Of a DNA stretch of 64,000 bases, positions 35,209-46,398 are shown piece after piece. The DNA comes from Bubalus kerabau. Its lineage: Eukaryota > Chordata > Mammalia > Artiodactyla > Bovidae. The stretch covers positions 57,770,964 through 57,834,963 of the forward strand of contig NC_073632.1 in NCBI RefSeq assembly GCF_029407905.1. The letters run 5' to 3'. The stretch's first letter is position 1; each line of letters begins with the position of its first letter. A program made the translations under genes and the position numbers. A model generated the notes under the pieces. It worked only from the letters and a program-made list of their open reading frames with translations, did not search any database and had not been told where the DNA came from.

Positions 35209-35373
35209 ACCAGGGCAAATATGCTGCTGCTACTGCTGCTAAGTCACTTCAGTTGTGTCCGAATCTTAGCGACCCCATGGACTGCAGCCTACCAGGCTCC
35301 TCTGTCCATGGGATTTTCCAGGCAAGAGTACTGGAGTGGGGTGCCATTGCCTTCTCCAACCAGGGAGAATATG
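35209..35373 (-). mobile_element. Bov-A2-type SINE, single monomer, with 15-bp target-site duplication
   Basis: Body 35224-35358, with a GCT-rich tail then one BovA monomer. Flanks ACCAGGGCAAATATG (35209-35223) and ACCAGGGAGAATATG (35359-35373) match at 13 of 15 positions. Confidence 0.92.
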
Positions 35374-35650
35374 AGTCAGCTAATAATTGAAAAAAGACCA
35401 CTGGGCAGTGGGAGGGCCCATTTGCTGGGGAAAGCCTGTGTTCGTACGTAGTGAAGACAGTCAGGGTAGGCTGCTCATCCCAGGGAAGTGCTCAGACTCT
35501 AATAATGGGGAAAGTAGAGTTTGATTGATCTCAGCATGGGGTTCCTTCAAGTGGGTCCTGTATTGTTCAAGGTAAAGATTAAGCAGCTATGACAAAAAGA
35601 CCCGAACATACAATGGCTCACATAAAATACGAATTTATTTCTTTTGCAGC
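35374..35650. other. Unrecognised stretch
   Basis: No gene was recognised. The last 90 bp ('agcagctatgacaaaaagac', 'acgaatttatttctt') resemble the antisense end of an old mammalian repeat that may continue after the LTR. Confidence 0.3.
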
Positions 35651-36141
35651 TGTCTACTGAAAAAAATGCACAATGTGAGAGTTGTGAGCCAAGTTTTATT
35701 GGGGGCAAAATGAGAACTATAGCCCGGAAGGCAGCATTTCAGATAGCTCTGAGAAACTGCACCAAAGAGGTAGGGGAGGAAGGTCAGTAAATATGAGATT
35801 GGGGTGAAGGGGGAGTACACGCAATCAAGAACACGTTCTTTCAGAAGATAATTGCTAGTCTCATGAAGGTTGCTGCTAGTCACCAAGAGCAAACATCACA
35901 TGAAAGATTTTTGTGCTTTTCTAGATAGGAGGAGATGCAAAAATTGGACTCATAAAATCTTCCCCTGAAAATATCTAACAGTCTGAAGGCCTGTTCTGCC
36001 AGTTTTTCCCAGAACACAGAATGCCTCACTCCTGATCTCACTCTGAATTCCTTTCAGGATGTGTTCAAGGTCAGCAATGGCAGCAGCTTATGACTTACTT
36101 CTTCTAGAGGTAGGTGGCAAATGTCAACCTTTAGTGTGACA
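35651..36141 (-). mobile_element. Probable solo endogenous-retrovirus LTR
   Basis: On the minus strand the segment starts TGTCACACTAAAGG, carries AATAAA followed by 'cttggctcacaactctcac' near its 3' end, and ends CAGTAGACA. This is the U3-R-U5 layout of an LTR, about 490 bp long. No gag, pol or env sequence is adjacent. I could not find a convincing short target duplication, so the exact ends and the family are uncertain. Confidence 0.5.
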
Positions 36142-37436
36142 TACCTCATAATCACAGGTCCAGGAGGCTCTGGCCCATGAGTTTAGCTTGGGCATAGGTT
36201 CCCCCCATCCTGTCCTCATCTATGCAGTCTAAGTCAGTTACCTGGATCATCAGTATTCTAACTCATCGGAAAGGGAGGAGAGGAAGTCTAGAGCAAGAAT
36301 TTTCTTTTTAAAAAGGTGACATCTGCAGACATCCCTTCACTCACATTCACTGGTGAGAACTTAGTCCTCTGGCCGCCTTTGCCATGGGATGCTAGAGAAT
36401 ATAGAAGAGGAGAGGGATTGGGGGCGAGGGGCGGGAGTGGGTCTGCATTCTCACAAGGGGATCAAAGAAGGACAAAGAGGTTACTGTAGGAAGGGGTTGC
36501 AGGATGGACCCTGGAGCCTGGGCTGAATCAAGGAGTAAAGAGAAGAACTCAAGAGTCTGTGGTCTTGGAGAGAATACAGCCTTTGCACTAACAATGAAAA
36601 GTGAAAAATAGCATGTTTCAGATTTCAGAAGTGCAGACTTCAGGGTGATAACAAGTTCTGGGATAAGGCCCAGAAAGCGTGTGACCAATGTGGAATGAAG
36701 GTAAAGCTTATTGAAGGGCACTGTGGAAATATTCATTATTGACCTTTCCGGGTGTCATCTAACTATAGGTCTATATCAATGTCATAAACTAGAGTTAGAA
36801 GTTTAAAATTTTACTATAGCCTCTTTTTCAATTAGCAAAGTTTCTTCTAACCCTTGGGATTGACCTCTTGCAGGTCCTAAAGTTTGGACGCATAGAGATT
36901 TAGGGATCCCACATTTCTGTGTACCCTGACTTCTTCAGTTGGCACTTAGTTGCCGCTGCCACCAAGTGGCCAGTGCTGAGAACTGCCTCTGGTTCTAGAC
37001 TCAAGTGTCAGCGAGGCATTTGCCTTTCCAAGACATAACCTTCTATCTGGGGAGGTCCATCAACTCTCTAAGATAAAATTTGTGTGACAGCTTCCCAGTG
37101 AAATGTGCAATGCATCAATCCATCAAGTGAGAAATTATATAAAAGGGGCAGCCTGATAGGTGATCTTTTCAAGCACATTCACATTTTTCTCTTGGACAAT
37201 TTAAAATGGAAAAAGTAGTTTTCAGAATAATGGTATACCCATGAAAAAAGAAACTCCAAAACACTGAAAAGCAGAAAAAGAATATTGGATAATACCATCT
37301 TCATACACAGACCTAAGTGCTCAAATCCTTGCAAACTTCTCACTATGGACATTGAAACATGGCAGATGGCACGGATATACATGGGTGAAACATTAGGAGC
37401 ATAGTCTGCTCACATAACTTTCTCCTTTTTCCTATA
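36142..37436. other. Unrecognised stretch
   Basis: No gene or confident repeat was recognised. A 114-codon minus-strand frame at 36392-36736 has no recognisable domain. Confidence 0.35.
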
Positions 37437-37488
37437 CAATGAAGCTATTTTTACTCCACACATAAGGATATTGTGTACCTTTGAAATA
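37437..37488 (+). repeat. 52-bp direct repeat, copy A
   Basis: About 42 of 52 positions match 38828-38880 in the same orientation, sharing the end phrase GTGTACCTTTGAAATA. Similarity does not clearly extend beyond this. The family is unknown. Confidence 0.45.
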
Positions 37489-37619
37489 CCCGTTTGGAAG
37501 ACAGGTGAAATTAGAATTGAAAAGCATACAGTAAAGCACTGGTCCTCTCCAACATCTTGACTTTATTGTGTCTTTTCAAATAAAACTAGCTAAAAAGTAA
37601 ACACTGGAAGCCAAATAGC

Positions 37620-37870
37620 TTCCTTCATTTATTCAACAACTTCAAAAATTATTTATTGAGCCTTCACTATGGGCCAGGTAAGGGCTTACCATTTTCTGAG
37701 TGATGGAGATTCAGTAATGAACAAAAGAGGCTCAAATTCCTTCCCTCATAGAGATTACATTCCAGTGGTCTGAAGTAGATATTATTACCCGTGGATCATA
37801 GGTAAAGAAAATGAAACCCAGAAATATAACAAGTAATTGACATCACGCATTTTAGGCACAAATCTGTCCT
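37620..37870 (-). mobile_element. MIR/L2-type ancient repeat
   Basis: Phrases 'atttattgagccttcactat', 'gggccaggtaagggctta' and 'acattccagtggtctgaagt' resemble an ancient mammalian tRNA SINE or L2-related element. The copy is highly diverged. Confidence 0.5.
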
Positions 37871-38049
37871 ACAACAAAACTTGCTCTTGTTATTTTTACA
37901 CTACAAACAAGGAGTTGTAATTTCTGTCCCAACTGTAAATCCTGCAAAATCTGCCATAATGATGGTTACAGAGGCTTTCTGACACATGTGATATCCTTCG
38001 CACTTAAAGTATCTGTTTAAACTTACCTAATGAGAGTCAGACTTAGCTC

Positions 38050-38200
38050 AGAGCCTCCATTTTCCTCCGTGACTGTCTCTTTACTGCAATATATTCAAAC
38101 TAGTCTAGGTGTGTGTCTGTCCCCTTCACTGGGTTGTGAGCTCTTTATGGCAGGAGCAATGTCTTACTTATCTGTGTCCAACAACTCCAGCCACTGGTAA
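38050..38200 (+). mobile_element. L2-type LINE 3' fragment
   Basis: The phrase 'ttgtgagctctttatggcag' followed by 'gagcaatgtcttacttatct' matches the conserved 3' region of L2. There is no coding capacity. Confidence 0.55.
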
Positions 38201-38499
38201 GAGCAAGAACCAGTGGTGTAGAATTGACAAAGACCAGCATTTTTGAAGTGTCCATTGACTAGAAGCCCTGGCCACCTCACCTTCATTGCTATATTCCAAC
38301 AGATTCTTGATAAATTCTTGTTGACCTGAACTTATTTGGCTTTAGTCTGCAAAGAGGGAATGAAGTTGTTAAAGGAAAGAGAGACAGACTAAGAAGCTCA
38401 GCCTTGAAAGTAGATGTATTTTATTTCTACCAGGAGTATAATGCCTCGAAATAGACTGAAAGAAGTGAAGTATTTCCACTTGATAAAACACTTTCTTAT

Positions 38500-38640
38500 A
38501 TTTAATCATATTTGTTTACCTTGTAGAGTGGGCAGGGCAAGTTTTATTGTCCCCATTTTATCCACAATGAGGTTGAGACTCAGAAACATTAAATGACTTT
38601 CCACAAAGCACACAACTTGTAAAAAAACATCCTTAGACTT
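38500..38640 (-). mobile_element. MIR SINE core
   Basis: Antisense MIR core: 'ttattgtccccattttatcc', 'gaggttgagactcagaaaca' and 'aagcacacaacttgtaa'. Confidence 0.6.
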
Positions 38641-38827
38641 GATTCCAATTCATACCTAGATTCACGTTTAGAACTGCCTTCCTTATCACGCTGCTCCTGT
38701 AATTTTTTTTGAAGATTATATTTATTAAGACTGGTTTTAGATGCTCCTCTAAACTTTAATATCAATTCTTCCATAAACATGTTTTGTAATCTGGAAATTG
38801 TCAAGTGCCTTATGACATTTTTACTGT

Positions 38828-38880
38828 ACAGTAAAGTTATTTTTGCTCAGTACACAAGGATACAGTGTACCTTTGAAATA
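38828..38880 (+). repeat. 52-bp direct repeat, copy B
   Basis: Partner of 37437-37488, about 1.4 kb downstream in the same orientation. See copy A for the shared end phrase. Confidence 0.45.
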
Positions 38881-39009
38881 AGAAGAGATGAAATCTTCCA
38901 GGATTGAGAAGATGGTAAACCAGTGAGTTTTCTTCAGTCTCTCCTTTGGCTTTCAAGTGACTCTTTACTAAAAGTGGAATAAATTAAACCACTTTTTGAG
39001 TATCTGTAT

Positions 39010-39056
39010 CATGGGGTCGCAATGAGTAGGACACGACTTAGCAACTGAACAACAAA
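39010..39056 (+). mobile_element. BovB/BovA 3'-tail fragment
   Basis: A 47-bp sense fragment, 'catggggtcgcaatgagtag' through 'cttagcaactgaacaacaa'. It is the shared 3' tail of BovB and Bov SINEs. Flanking duplications were not found. Confidence 0.7.
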
Positions 39057-40589
39057 AACATTCCAAATTGAAGGGCATTTATAAATTACTAAAATAATAA
39101 GTTGGAAATATAAAAATGTGATCTTTAAATATTTCATAAATTCTCTTTAAAATGAACTCATTATAGCTTACTGCAATGAAATTGAGAATTCTGTTTTTCC
39201 TAAGAACAGATTCATGAAAAACCTGAGATTGGGGAGGTTCTACTCAGTGGAGTACATGCAAAATGATAGCTCCAGTTGTCTCCCAAAGTCTGGAGGGAGA
39301 GAGTTGTTCCTGCTGCTGATGGACTTACTGGGCCTGGATCCCTTTGCAAAGAATTCTTTTGGGTATGCAGACTGCTAACTACCATTGAGCGCATGTCTGC
39401 TAGTATATTTTTATTTGACTAGCTGTAAGTTTGCACATTTATGATTCATAGCAGTAACATTTACGTTATGACTTGTGTTAAGAAGACACACCCAAATGAT
39501 TGCCTTGCATACATGAGATAGTTTTTCCCTACCCTCTTCTCCACTCACCCTCCAAATCCACTAACCACCACTGCCAAGTCTAATCAGAGTCCTCCCTCAA
39601 GGTTTGCCATGCTTTCTTCTGTGCTCTCAAAGAGTGTGTGTGTGTGTGTGTGTGTTCATGAAGCTCATTTGAGGGGGAAATGAAATGATAAATGATAAAA
39701 CCTTAGAATTCTGAGCTACTGCTCCCAAGGAAGGTAGTAATGGTGCCCCATAGGAAGTATCATGGTACCCACATGTCTGCTTTATTTCCAGTTTATACCT
39801 AATTTTGAAGACAAAGGGAATCAACCAAAACACTCCCATTCCTTCCCCAAAGAATAAGTAGGACACATGGGTGGCTGCCCCAGGGGCTCACAAAGCTGGC
39901 ATTAGACACTATTAATAATCACACTGAGACAAAGTCATCAATGAAACTGTCCCAGGCAAACTAAGATATATAGTCACCTGAGTTGTAAGCACCATGTACT
40001 TCTCAGAGCATTTTAGAAGGCTTTTATCCCTACAAACACTGAATTCAGTAAAACTTCAGCAAGTGAGTTAGCTGAAACTGAAAACAAGGTCCTAGCATTT
40101 CTATCTCAGAGGCACTGAAGACATATCAGAGGGTTACTGAACCTGAGGCAACAGGAGAAATATCAACTGGATTAAACCAGTCAATTTACTTAAATTTGCT
40201 ACATCAAAGTTTTTCACAAGTTCTTGAGGATAGAGTTGGATATTAACATCTATCTTCTTCTAACTTATACATGGATTATTATGTACAATTATGCTCAGGA
40301 TAACTGGTTAGTACACAGTATGTAGTTCTCATTCTGAAAATTAAAGGTGGTGGTCCACAGTGAGTCATTGTGGTTGTCATTCTTAAAATCCAAACAAAAG
40401 CACCTTTTGGTTTTTCAAAGAATGAAAGTTAGGCTGAGTGTTCTCTGCCTTACTAACCTGTCAAAATCCTGGTCCTTCAAAGGAACATATCCACTGAAGT
40501 AGACTTCCTTCAAGAATACTGAACTTACATGTTTTATTTCTATCTGGAAATACATTTATCGTACCTCCATTTCATGCTATATTGCAATT
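39057..40589. other. Unrecognised stretch with a (GT)n microsatellite
   Basis: No gene was recognised. A (GT)11 run lies at 39634-39655. The minus-strand frame over it (39627-39866) begins in the microsatellite and is not credible as a gene. Confidence 0.4.
39634..39655. repeat. (GT)11 microsatellite
   Basis: Eleven uninterrupted GT units are visible. Such loci are usually length-polymorphic. Confidence 0.95.
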
Positions 40590-40710
40590 ATTTATTTATT
40601 TTCTCCACAATATTGCAAATATCTCACCTCATTGACAGGATGACATCTTGTCCATCTTTGTTCCCCCAATGCCTGGAATAATTACTGGTGTGTAGCAGGT
40701 GGGTTCACTT
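40590..40710 (+). mobile_element. L2-type LINE 3' fragment
   Basis: 'ctttgttcccccaatgcctg' followed by 'gtgtgtagcaggtgggttc' resembles the L2 3' end. It is short and diverged, so the call is tentative. Confidence 0.4.
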
Positions 40711-41100
40711 TTTGGTTGGTTGACTGACTGCTTGGTTAATTTTCAGGTTAGTTGTTTAGCTAGTTTGACTGGTTTCCCAAGAAAAGAAAATTAATTAGCT
40801 CATTACAACCCTCTTTAAGCACAAAACTATAACTTCTTCAAGGTGAAAAGTTACAATTTTACCATATGCTATCTTCAAAAGTATTTGTCAAGGCTTGGCA
40901 ACTGCACTCAAAACATGATTGAGAGATTATTGAGCAGAATATTGCCAATACTGTCAAGTTTGTCACCTGTCTTTCTACCCTCATTACTTTCTTCAAGTCT
41001 CTGAGCACTTTGTCAAATATAAATGGATGTCTTTAAACATGCTCCTAAAAATACCATTTAAATGCCACTGAAAAAAAGCTTTACTAACACTTTAACAGCT

Positions 41101-42722
41101 AAAAATTTATTATGGAAATACAAAAAACCTCGAATAGCCAAAGCAATCTTGAGAAAGAAAAATGGAACTGGAGGAATCAACCTGCCTGACTTCAGGCTCT
41201 ACTACAAAGCCACAGTCATCAAGACAGTATGGTACTGGCACAAAGACAGAAATATAGACCAATGGAACAAAATAGAAAGCCCAGAGATAAATCCATGCAC
41301 ATATGGACACCTTATCTTTGACAAAGGAGGCAAGAATATACAATGGATTAACGACAATCTCTTTAACAAGTGGTGCTGGGAAATCTGGTCAACCACTTGT
41401 AAAAGAATGAAACTAGAACACTTTCTAACACCATACACAAAAATAAACTCAAAATGGATTAAAGAGCTAAACGTAAGACCAGAAACTATAAAACTCCTAG
41501 AGGAGAACATAGGCAAAACACTCTCCGACATACATCACAGCAGGATCCTCTATGACCCACCTCCCATAATATTGGAAATAAAAGCAAAAATAAACAAATG
41601 GGACCTAATTAAACTTAAGAGCTTCTGCACAACAAAGGAAACTATAAGCAAGGTGAAAAGACAGCCTTCAGAATGGGAGAAAATAATAGCAAATGAAGCA
41701 ACTGACAAACAACTAATCTCAAAAATATACAAGCAACTCCTACAGCTCAATTCCAGAAAAATAAATGATCCAATCAAAAAATGGGCCAAAGAACTAAATA
41801 GACATTTCTCCAAAGAAGACATACAGATGGCTAACAAACACATGAAAAGATGCTCAACATCACTCATTATCAGAGAAATGCAAATCAAAACCTCAATGAG
41901 GTACCACTTCACGCCAGTCAGAATGGCTGCAAACCAAAAGTCTACAAGCAATAAATGCTGGAGAGGGTGTGGAGAAAAGGGAACCCTCTTACACTGTTGG
42001 TGGGAATGGAAACTAGTACAGCCACTATGGAGAGCAGTGTGGAGATTCCTTAAAAAACTGGAAATAGAACTGCCTTATGACCCAGTGTGTATGCTGGGCA
42101 TTCACACTAAGGAAACCAGAATTGAAAAAGACACGTGTACCCCACTGTTTATAATAGCCAGGACATGGAAGCAACCTAGATGTCCATCAGCAGATGAATG
42201 GATAAGAAAGCGGTGGTACATATACACAATGGAGTATTACTCAGCCATTAAAAAGAATACATTTGAATCAGTTCTAATGAGGTGGATGAAACTGGAGCCT
42301 ATTATACAGAGTGAAGTAAGCCAGAAAGACAAACACCAATACAGTATACTAACGCATATATATGGAATTTAGAAAGATGGTAACAATAACCCTGTATATG
42401 AGACAGCAAAAGAGACACTGATGTATAGAACAGTCTTTTGGACCCTGTGGGAGAGAGAGAGGGTGGGATGATTTGGGAGAATGGCATTGAAACATGTATA
42501 ATATCATATATGAAACGAGTCACCAGTCCAGGTTCGAAGCAGGATACTGGATGCTTGGGGCTGATGCACTGGGACGACCCAGAGGGATGGTATGCAGAGG
42601 GAGGAGGGAGGAGGCTTCAGGATGGGTAACACATGTATACCTGTGGCGGATTCAATTTGATATATGGCAAAACCAATAAAATATTGTAAATTTAAAAAAT
42701 AAAAAAATAAAAAACTTATCAT
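41101..42722 (+). mobile_element. L1 (bovine type), 5'-truncated, with open ORF2 C-terminus
   Basis: L1 sequence runs from about 41111 to the A-rich tail at 42709. The frame is open for about 420 L1 codons to the stop at 42370-42372. It encodes the C-terminal third of ORF2p, downstream of the reverse transcriptase, including WNKIESPEINPCTYGHLIFD and SADEWIRKRWYIYTMEYYSA. The C-terminal Cys-rich motif reads C-x3-C-x7-H-x4-W (near CWRGCGEKGTLLHCWWEW), so the last cysteine of the usual C-x3-C-x7-H-x4-C is lost. The 3' UTR with 'accaataaaatattgtaaat' follows. Flanks AAAAATTTATTAT (41101-41113) and AAAAACTTATCAT (42710-42722) match at 11 of 13 positions. Endonuclease and reverse-transcriptase domains are absent, so it cannot move itself. 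Confidence 0.93.
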
Positions 42723-43461
42723 AGACTAACCAGCTATGTGCAAATATAATGTAAGGAAGTTCACCTAAGGAAAGGAAAATCAACTGATTTTTCATGTTAA
42801 GACATTCTAGAGCATAATGATTCACTGTTGCTAAGACAGCATACATGATAATCTATGATTATTCTTCAAAAACTTGGGGGAAAAAAATATAAATTGTTAC
42901 ACTGACCTCATTGCTAATGGTTAGTTTTTGACACAAGCACCTGTGAGTGTTTGAAATGAATGTATATGCCAAGGCCCCTTAAAGAATATAAAAGATATCA
43001 ACAACTCATAGTCACCCAAAATAAAGGGAGTTGTTTCCTGGAACCACTGTGTCTTCTTTGGTGCTCGGCATTGTGACGAAGCTTGGGGAACAGCTCTACT
43101 GTGTGTTCCATCCACCTTTCTCAAAACTGAGGAGAAAGTAATGAGTATTTCTGGTTGTTCATTTTTGGTTTTGGCACCAACATGGTTTCTGAATGAACTT
43201 AATAGTAATTTTAATACCAAATATTAGATATCTGATGTTTGGGGGGAGAAACCCATGAAAGTAATTAAAATTGATCAATTTAATTCATTGGTCATTTATT
43301 TTAAAATAAATGTTCTTATACTGATTGTAAAATCATTCTGAAATAGGGCTGGCATCAGCAGTGGAGAATAATTTTTAATCATTTAGAAATTGGGAGCCAT
43401 ATAATACAAGTCACTGAGGTGAAATTCGGCAGCCATGAGAAGGCAAATGGGGACGGATTAA
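42723..43461. other. Unrecognised AT-rich stretch
   Basis: No gene or repeat family was recognised between the L1 and the AP2B1 retrocopy. The 99-codon minus-strand frame at 42921-43220 has no recognisable domain. Confidence 0.35.
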
Positions 43462-43597
43462 TAAGCAAAGTTTAGGGGCTTAGACCTGGAGGAGTCGTGA
43501 CGTGCAGGAAACCATTATAACACCGCTCGGGCTGTGCTCTCTGGCCGCTGCTGCCACCCCCGCCCTTGCCTACGGTACACATCAAAGATCCAAAACC

Positions 43598-44377
43598 ATG
43601 ACTGACTCCAAGTACTTCACAACCAATAAAAAGGGAGAAATCTTTGAATTAAAGGCTGAACTCAACAATGAAAAGAAAGAAAAGAGGAAGGGGGCTGTGA
43701 AGAAAGTGATTGCTGCTATGACTGTGGGGAAAGATGTTAGCGCTCTCTTTCCAGATGTAGTGAACTATATGCAGACAGACAACCTGGAACTGAAGAAGCT
43801 TGTGTATCTCTACGTGATGAACTATGCCAAGAGTCAGCCAGACATGGCCATCATGGCTGTCAACAGCTTTGTGAAGGACTGTGAAGATCCCAATCCTCTG
43901 ACTCAAGCCTTGGCCGTCAGAACCATGCAGTGCATCCGGGTGGACAAGATTACAGAATATCTCTGTGAGCCCCTCCGCAAGTGCTTAAAGGATGATGATC
44001 CCTACATCCAGAAGACAGCAGCAGTCTGTGTGGCAAAACTCCATGACATCAATGCCCAGATGATGGAAGATCAGGAATTTCTGGATTCTCTGTGGGATCA
44101 CATAGCAGATTCAAATCCAATGATGGTAGCAAATGCTGTAGCAGCATTATCTGAAATCAGTGAATCTCACCCCAACATCAACTTACTCGATCTATATCCA
44201 CAGAACATTAATAAGCTACTGACAGCCCTGAATGAGTGCACTGAATGGGGCCAGATTTTCACCCTGGACTGCCTATTTAATTACAATCCTAAAGATGACT
44301 GGGAGGCTCAGAACATCTGTGAGTGGGTAACTCCATGTTTATCTCATGCCAACTCAGCAGTGGTGCTTGAGCAGTAA
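43598..44377 (+). pseudogene. AP2B1: Residual AP2B1 frame 1: N-terminal trunk
   Basis: This is the uninterrupted first part of the retrocopy, about 257 codons of genuine beta-adaptin trunk (armadillo/HEAT-type alpha-solenoid) from the parental start codon, then a few out-of-frame codons to TAA. An in-frame upstream ATG at 43502 in the former 5' UTR adds 32 codons. Key trunk phrases include NSFVKDCEDPNPLTQALAVR and CLKDDDPYIQKTAAVCVAKL. Several otherwise conserved arginines are replaced (for example Trp in LFNYNPKDDWEAQNICEWV), mostly C-to-T changes at CpG sites. That suggests relaxed constraint. Confidence 0.85.
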
Positions 44378-45382
44378 AAGTCCTAATGAAATTTCTAGAG
44401 TTTCTACCCAAGGACTCTGACTACTACAATACGCTGCTGAAGAAGTTGGCCCCTCCACTTGTCACTTGGCTGTCTGGGGAGCCAGAGGTGCAATACGCCT
44501 GAGGAACATCAACCTAATTGTCCAGAAAAGGCCTGAAATCTTGAAGCAGGAAATAAAAGTTTTCTTTGTGAAGTACAATGATCCCATCTATGTGAAACTA
44601 GAGAAATTGGACATCGTGATTCGTTTGGCATCCCAAGCCAACATTGCTCAGGTTCTGGCTGAACTGATAAAATATGCCACAGAGGTGGATGTTGATTTTG
44701 TGTGCAAAACTGTGCGAGCCATTGGGTGGTGTGCCCCTCAAGGTGGAGCAATCTGCAGAGCACTGTGTGAGCACGTTGCTTGATCTCATCCAAACCAAAG
44801 TAGATTATGTGGTCCAAGAGGTGACTCTCGTCATCAGGGACATCTTCTGCAAATACCCCAACAAATATGAAAGTATCACTGCCACCCTGTGTGAGAACTT
44901 AGAGTCACTGGATGAGCCAGACGCTTGAGAAGCTATGATTTGGATTGTGGGAGAATATGCTGAAAGAATTGACAATGCAGATGAGTTACTAGAGAGCTTC
45001 CTGGAGGGTTTTCATGATGAAAGCACCCAAGTGCAGCTCAGTCTGCTCACTGCCATAGTGAAGCTGTTTCTCAAAAAACCATCAGAAACACAGGAGCTGG
45101 TAAGCAGGTCTTAAATTTGGCAACACAGGATTCTGATAATCCTGACCTTCGAGACCAGGGCTATATTTATTGGAGCCTTCTCTCAACTGATCCTGTCACA
45201 GCTAAAGAAGTAGTCTTGTCTGAAAAGTCATTGATTTCTGAGGAGACAGATCTTATTGAGCCAACTCTATTGGATGAGCTAATCTGCCACATTGGTTCTT
45301 TGGCCTCAGTGTACCATAAGCCACCCAATGCTTTTGTGGAAGGAAGTCATGGAATCCATCTCAAACACGGCAATGCATCACG

Positions 45383-46359
45383 GGAGCACTGATGCAGGTG
45401 ACAGCCCTGTTGGCACCACTGCCACCAACCTGGGACAGCCTCAGGTTATCCCCTCCCAGGGTGACCCTCGGGGGGATCTTTTAAACCTTGACCTTGGTCC
45501 CCCAGTCAATGTGCCGCAGGTATCTTCTATGCAGATGGGAGCAGTGGATCTCTTGGGGGGAGGACTAGATAGTCTGGTGGGACAGTCCTTCATCCCATCA
45601 TCAGTGCCTGCAACCTGTGCTCCTTTCTCTATTCCTGCTGTGGTCAGCAGTGGTCTGAATGACCTATTTGAACTTTCCACAGGGATAGGCATGGCACTTG
45701 GTGGATATGTGGCTTCTAAGGCTGTGTGGCTGCCTGCGGTAAAGGCTAAAGGCCTGGAGATTTCAGGAACATTTACTCACCCCCAAGGACACATCTATAA
45801 GGAAATGAACTTCACCAACAAAGCTCTGCAGCACATGACAGACTCTGCAATTCAGTTTAACGAGAATAGCTTTGGTGTCATCCCCAGCATTCCTCTGGCC
45901 ATCCATACACCACTGACACCAAACCAGAGCATTGATGTCTCCCTGCCTCTCAACACCTTGGGCCCAGTCATGAAGATGGAGCCTTTGAACAACCGGCAGG
46001 TGGCTGTGAAAAACAATACTGATGTCATCTACTTCAGCTGCCTCATCCCACTCAACGTGCTTTTTGCACAAGATGGCAAAATGGAGCTCCAGGTCTTCCT
46101 TGCAACATGGAAGGATATTTCCATTGAAAATAAACTTCAGGTTCAGATTAAGGAATGTCATTTAAATATTGACACTGTTCCCAGCAAGTTGCGAAACAAC
46201 GTTTATACTATTGCCAAGAGGAATGTAGAAGGGCAGGACATGTTGTACCAATCCCTGAAGCTCACTAATGGCATTTGGATTTTGGCCGAGCTACGTATCC
46301 AGCCAGGAAAACCCAATTACACAGTGTTGCTGAAGTGGAGACCTCCCGAGGTCTCCTAG
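45383..46359 (+). pseudogene. AP2B1: Residual AP2B1 frame 2: hinge and appendage (ear) domain
   Basis: About 325 codons are in the parental frame. They cover the Gly/Pro-rich hinge (LLNLDLGPPVNVPQVSSMQM) and the beta-appendage that binds accessory proteins (from AVWLPAVKAKGLEISGTFTH to the end). The clathrin-box region LLNLD is retained. The frame ends 13 codons early at TAG 46357-46359. An upstream ATG at 45292 lies out of the parental frame. The hinge reads GGGLDSLVGQSFIPSS, so the 14-residue alternative insert known from the longer AP2B1 isoform is absent. Confidence 0.85.
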
Positions 46360-46398
46360 TACACCTATCAGGTCTACAACAGCATTTTGAAAAACTAA

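Noticed and set aside
36392..36736. 114-codon minus-strand open frame
   Set aside because: No recognisable domain and no supporting signals. Low-complexity Pro/Ser stretches suggest chance.
41062..42372. 436-codon open frame as a host gene
   Set aside because: It is L1 ORF2p C-terminal sequence. Only the first 15-20 codons precede the L1 and they are chance.
43502..44377. Active AP2B1 gene
   Set aside because: Intronless, with poly(A) remnant and target-site duplication, and several frameshifts and stops. It is a retrocopy, not the gene.
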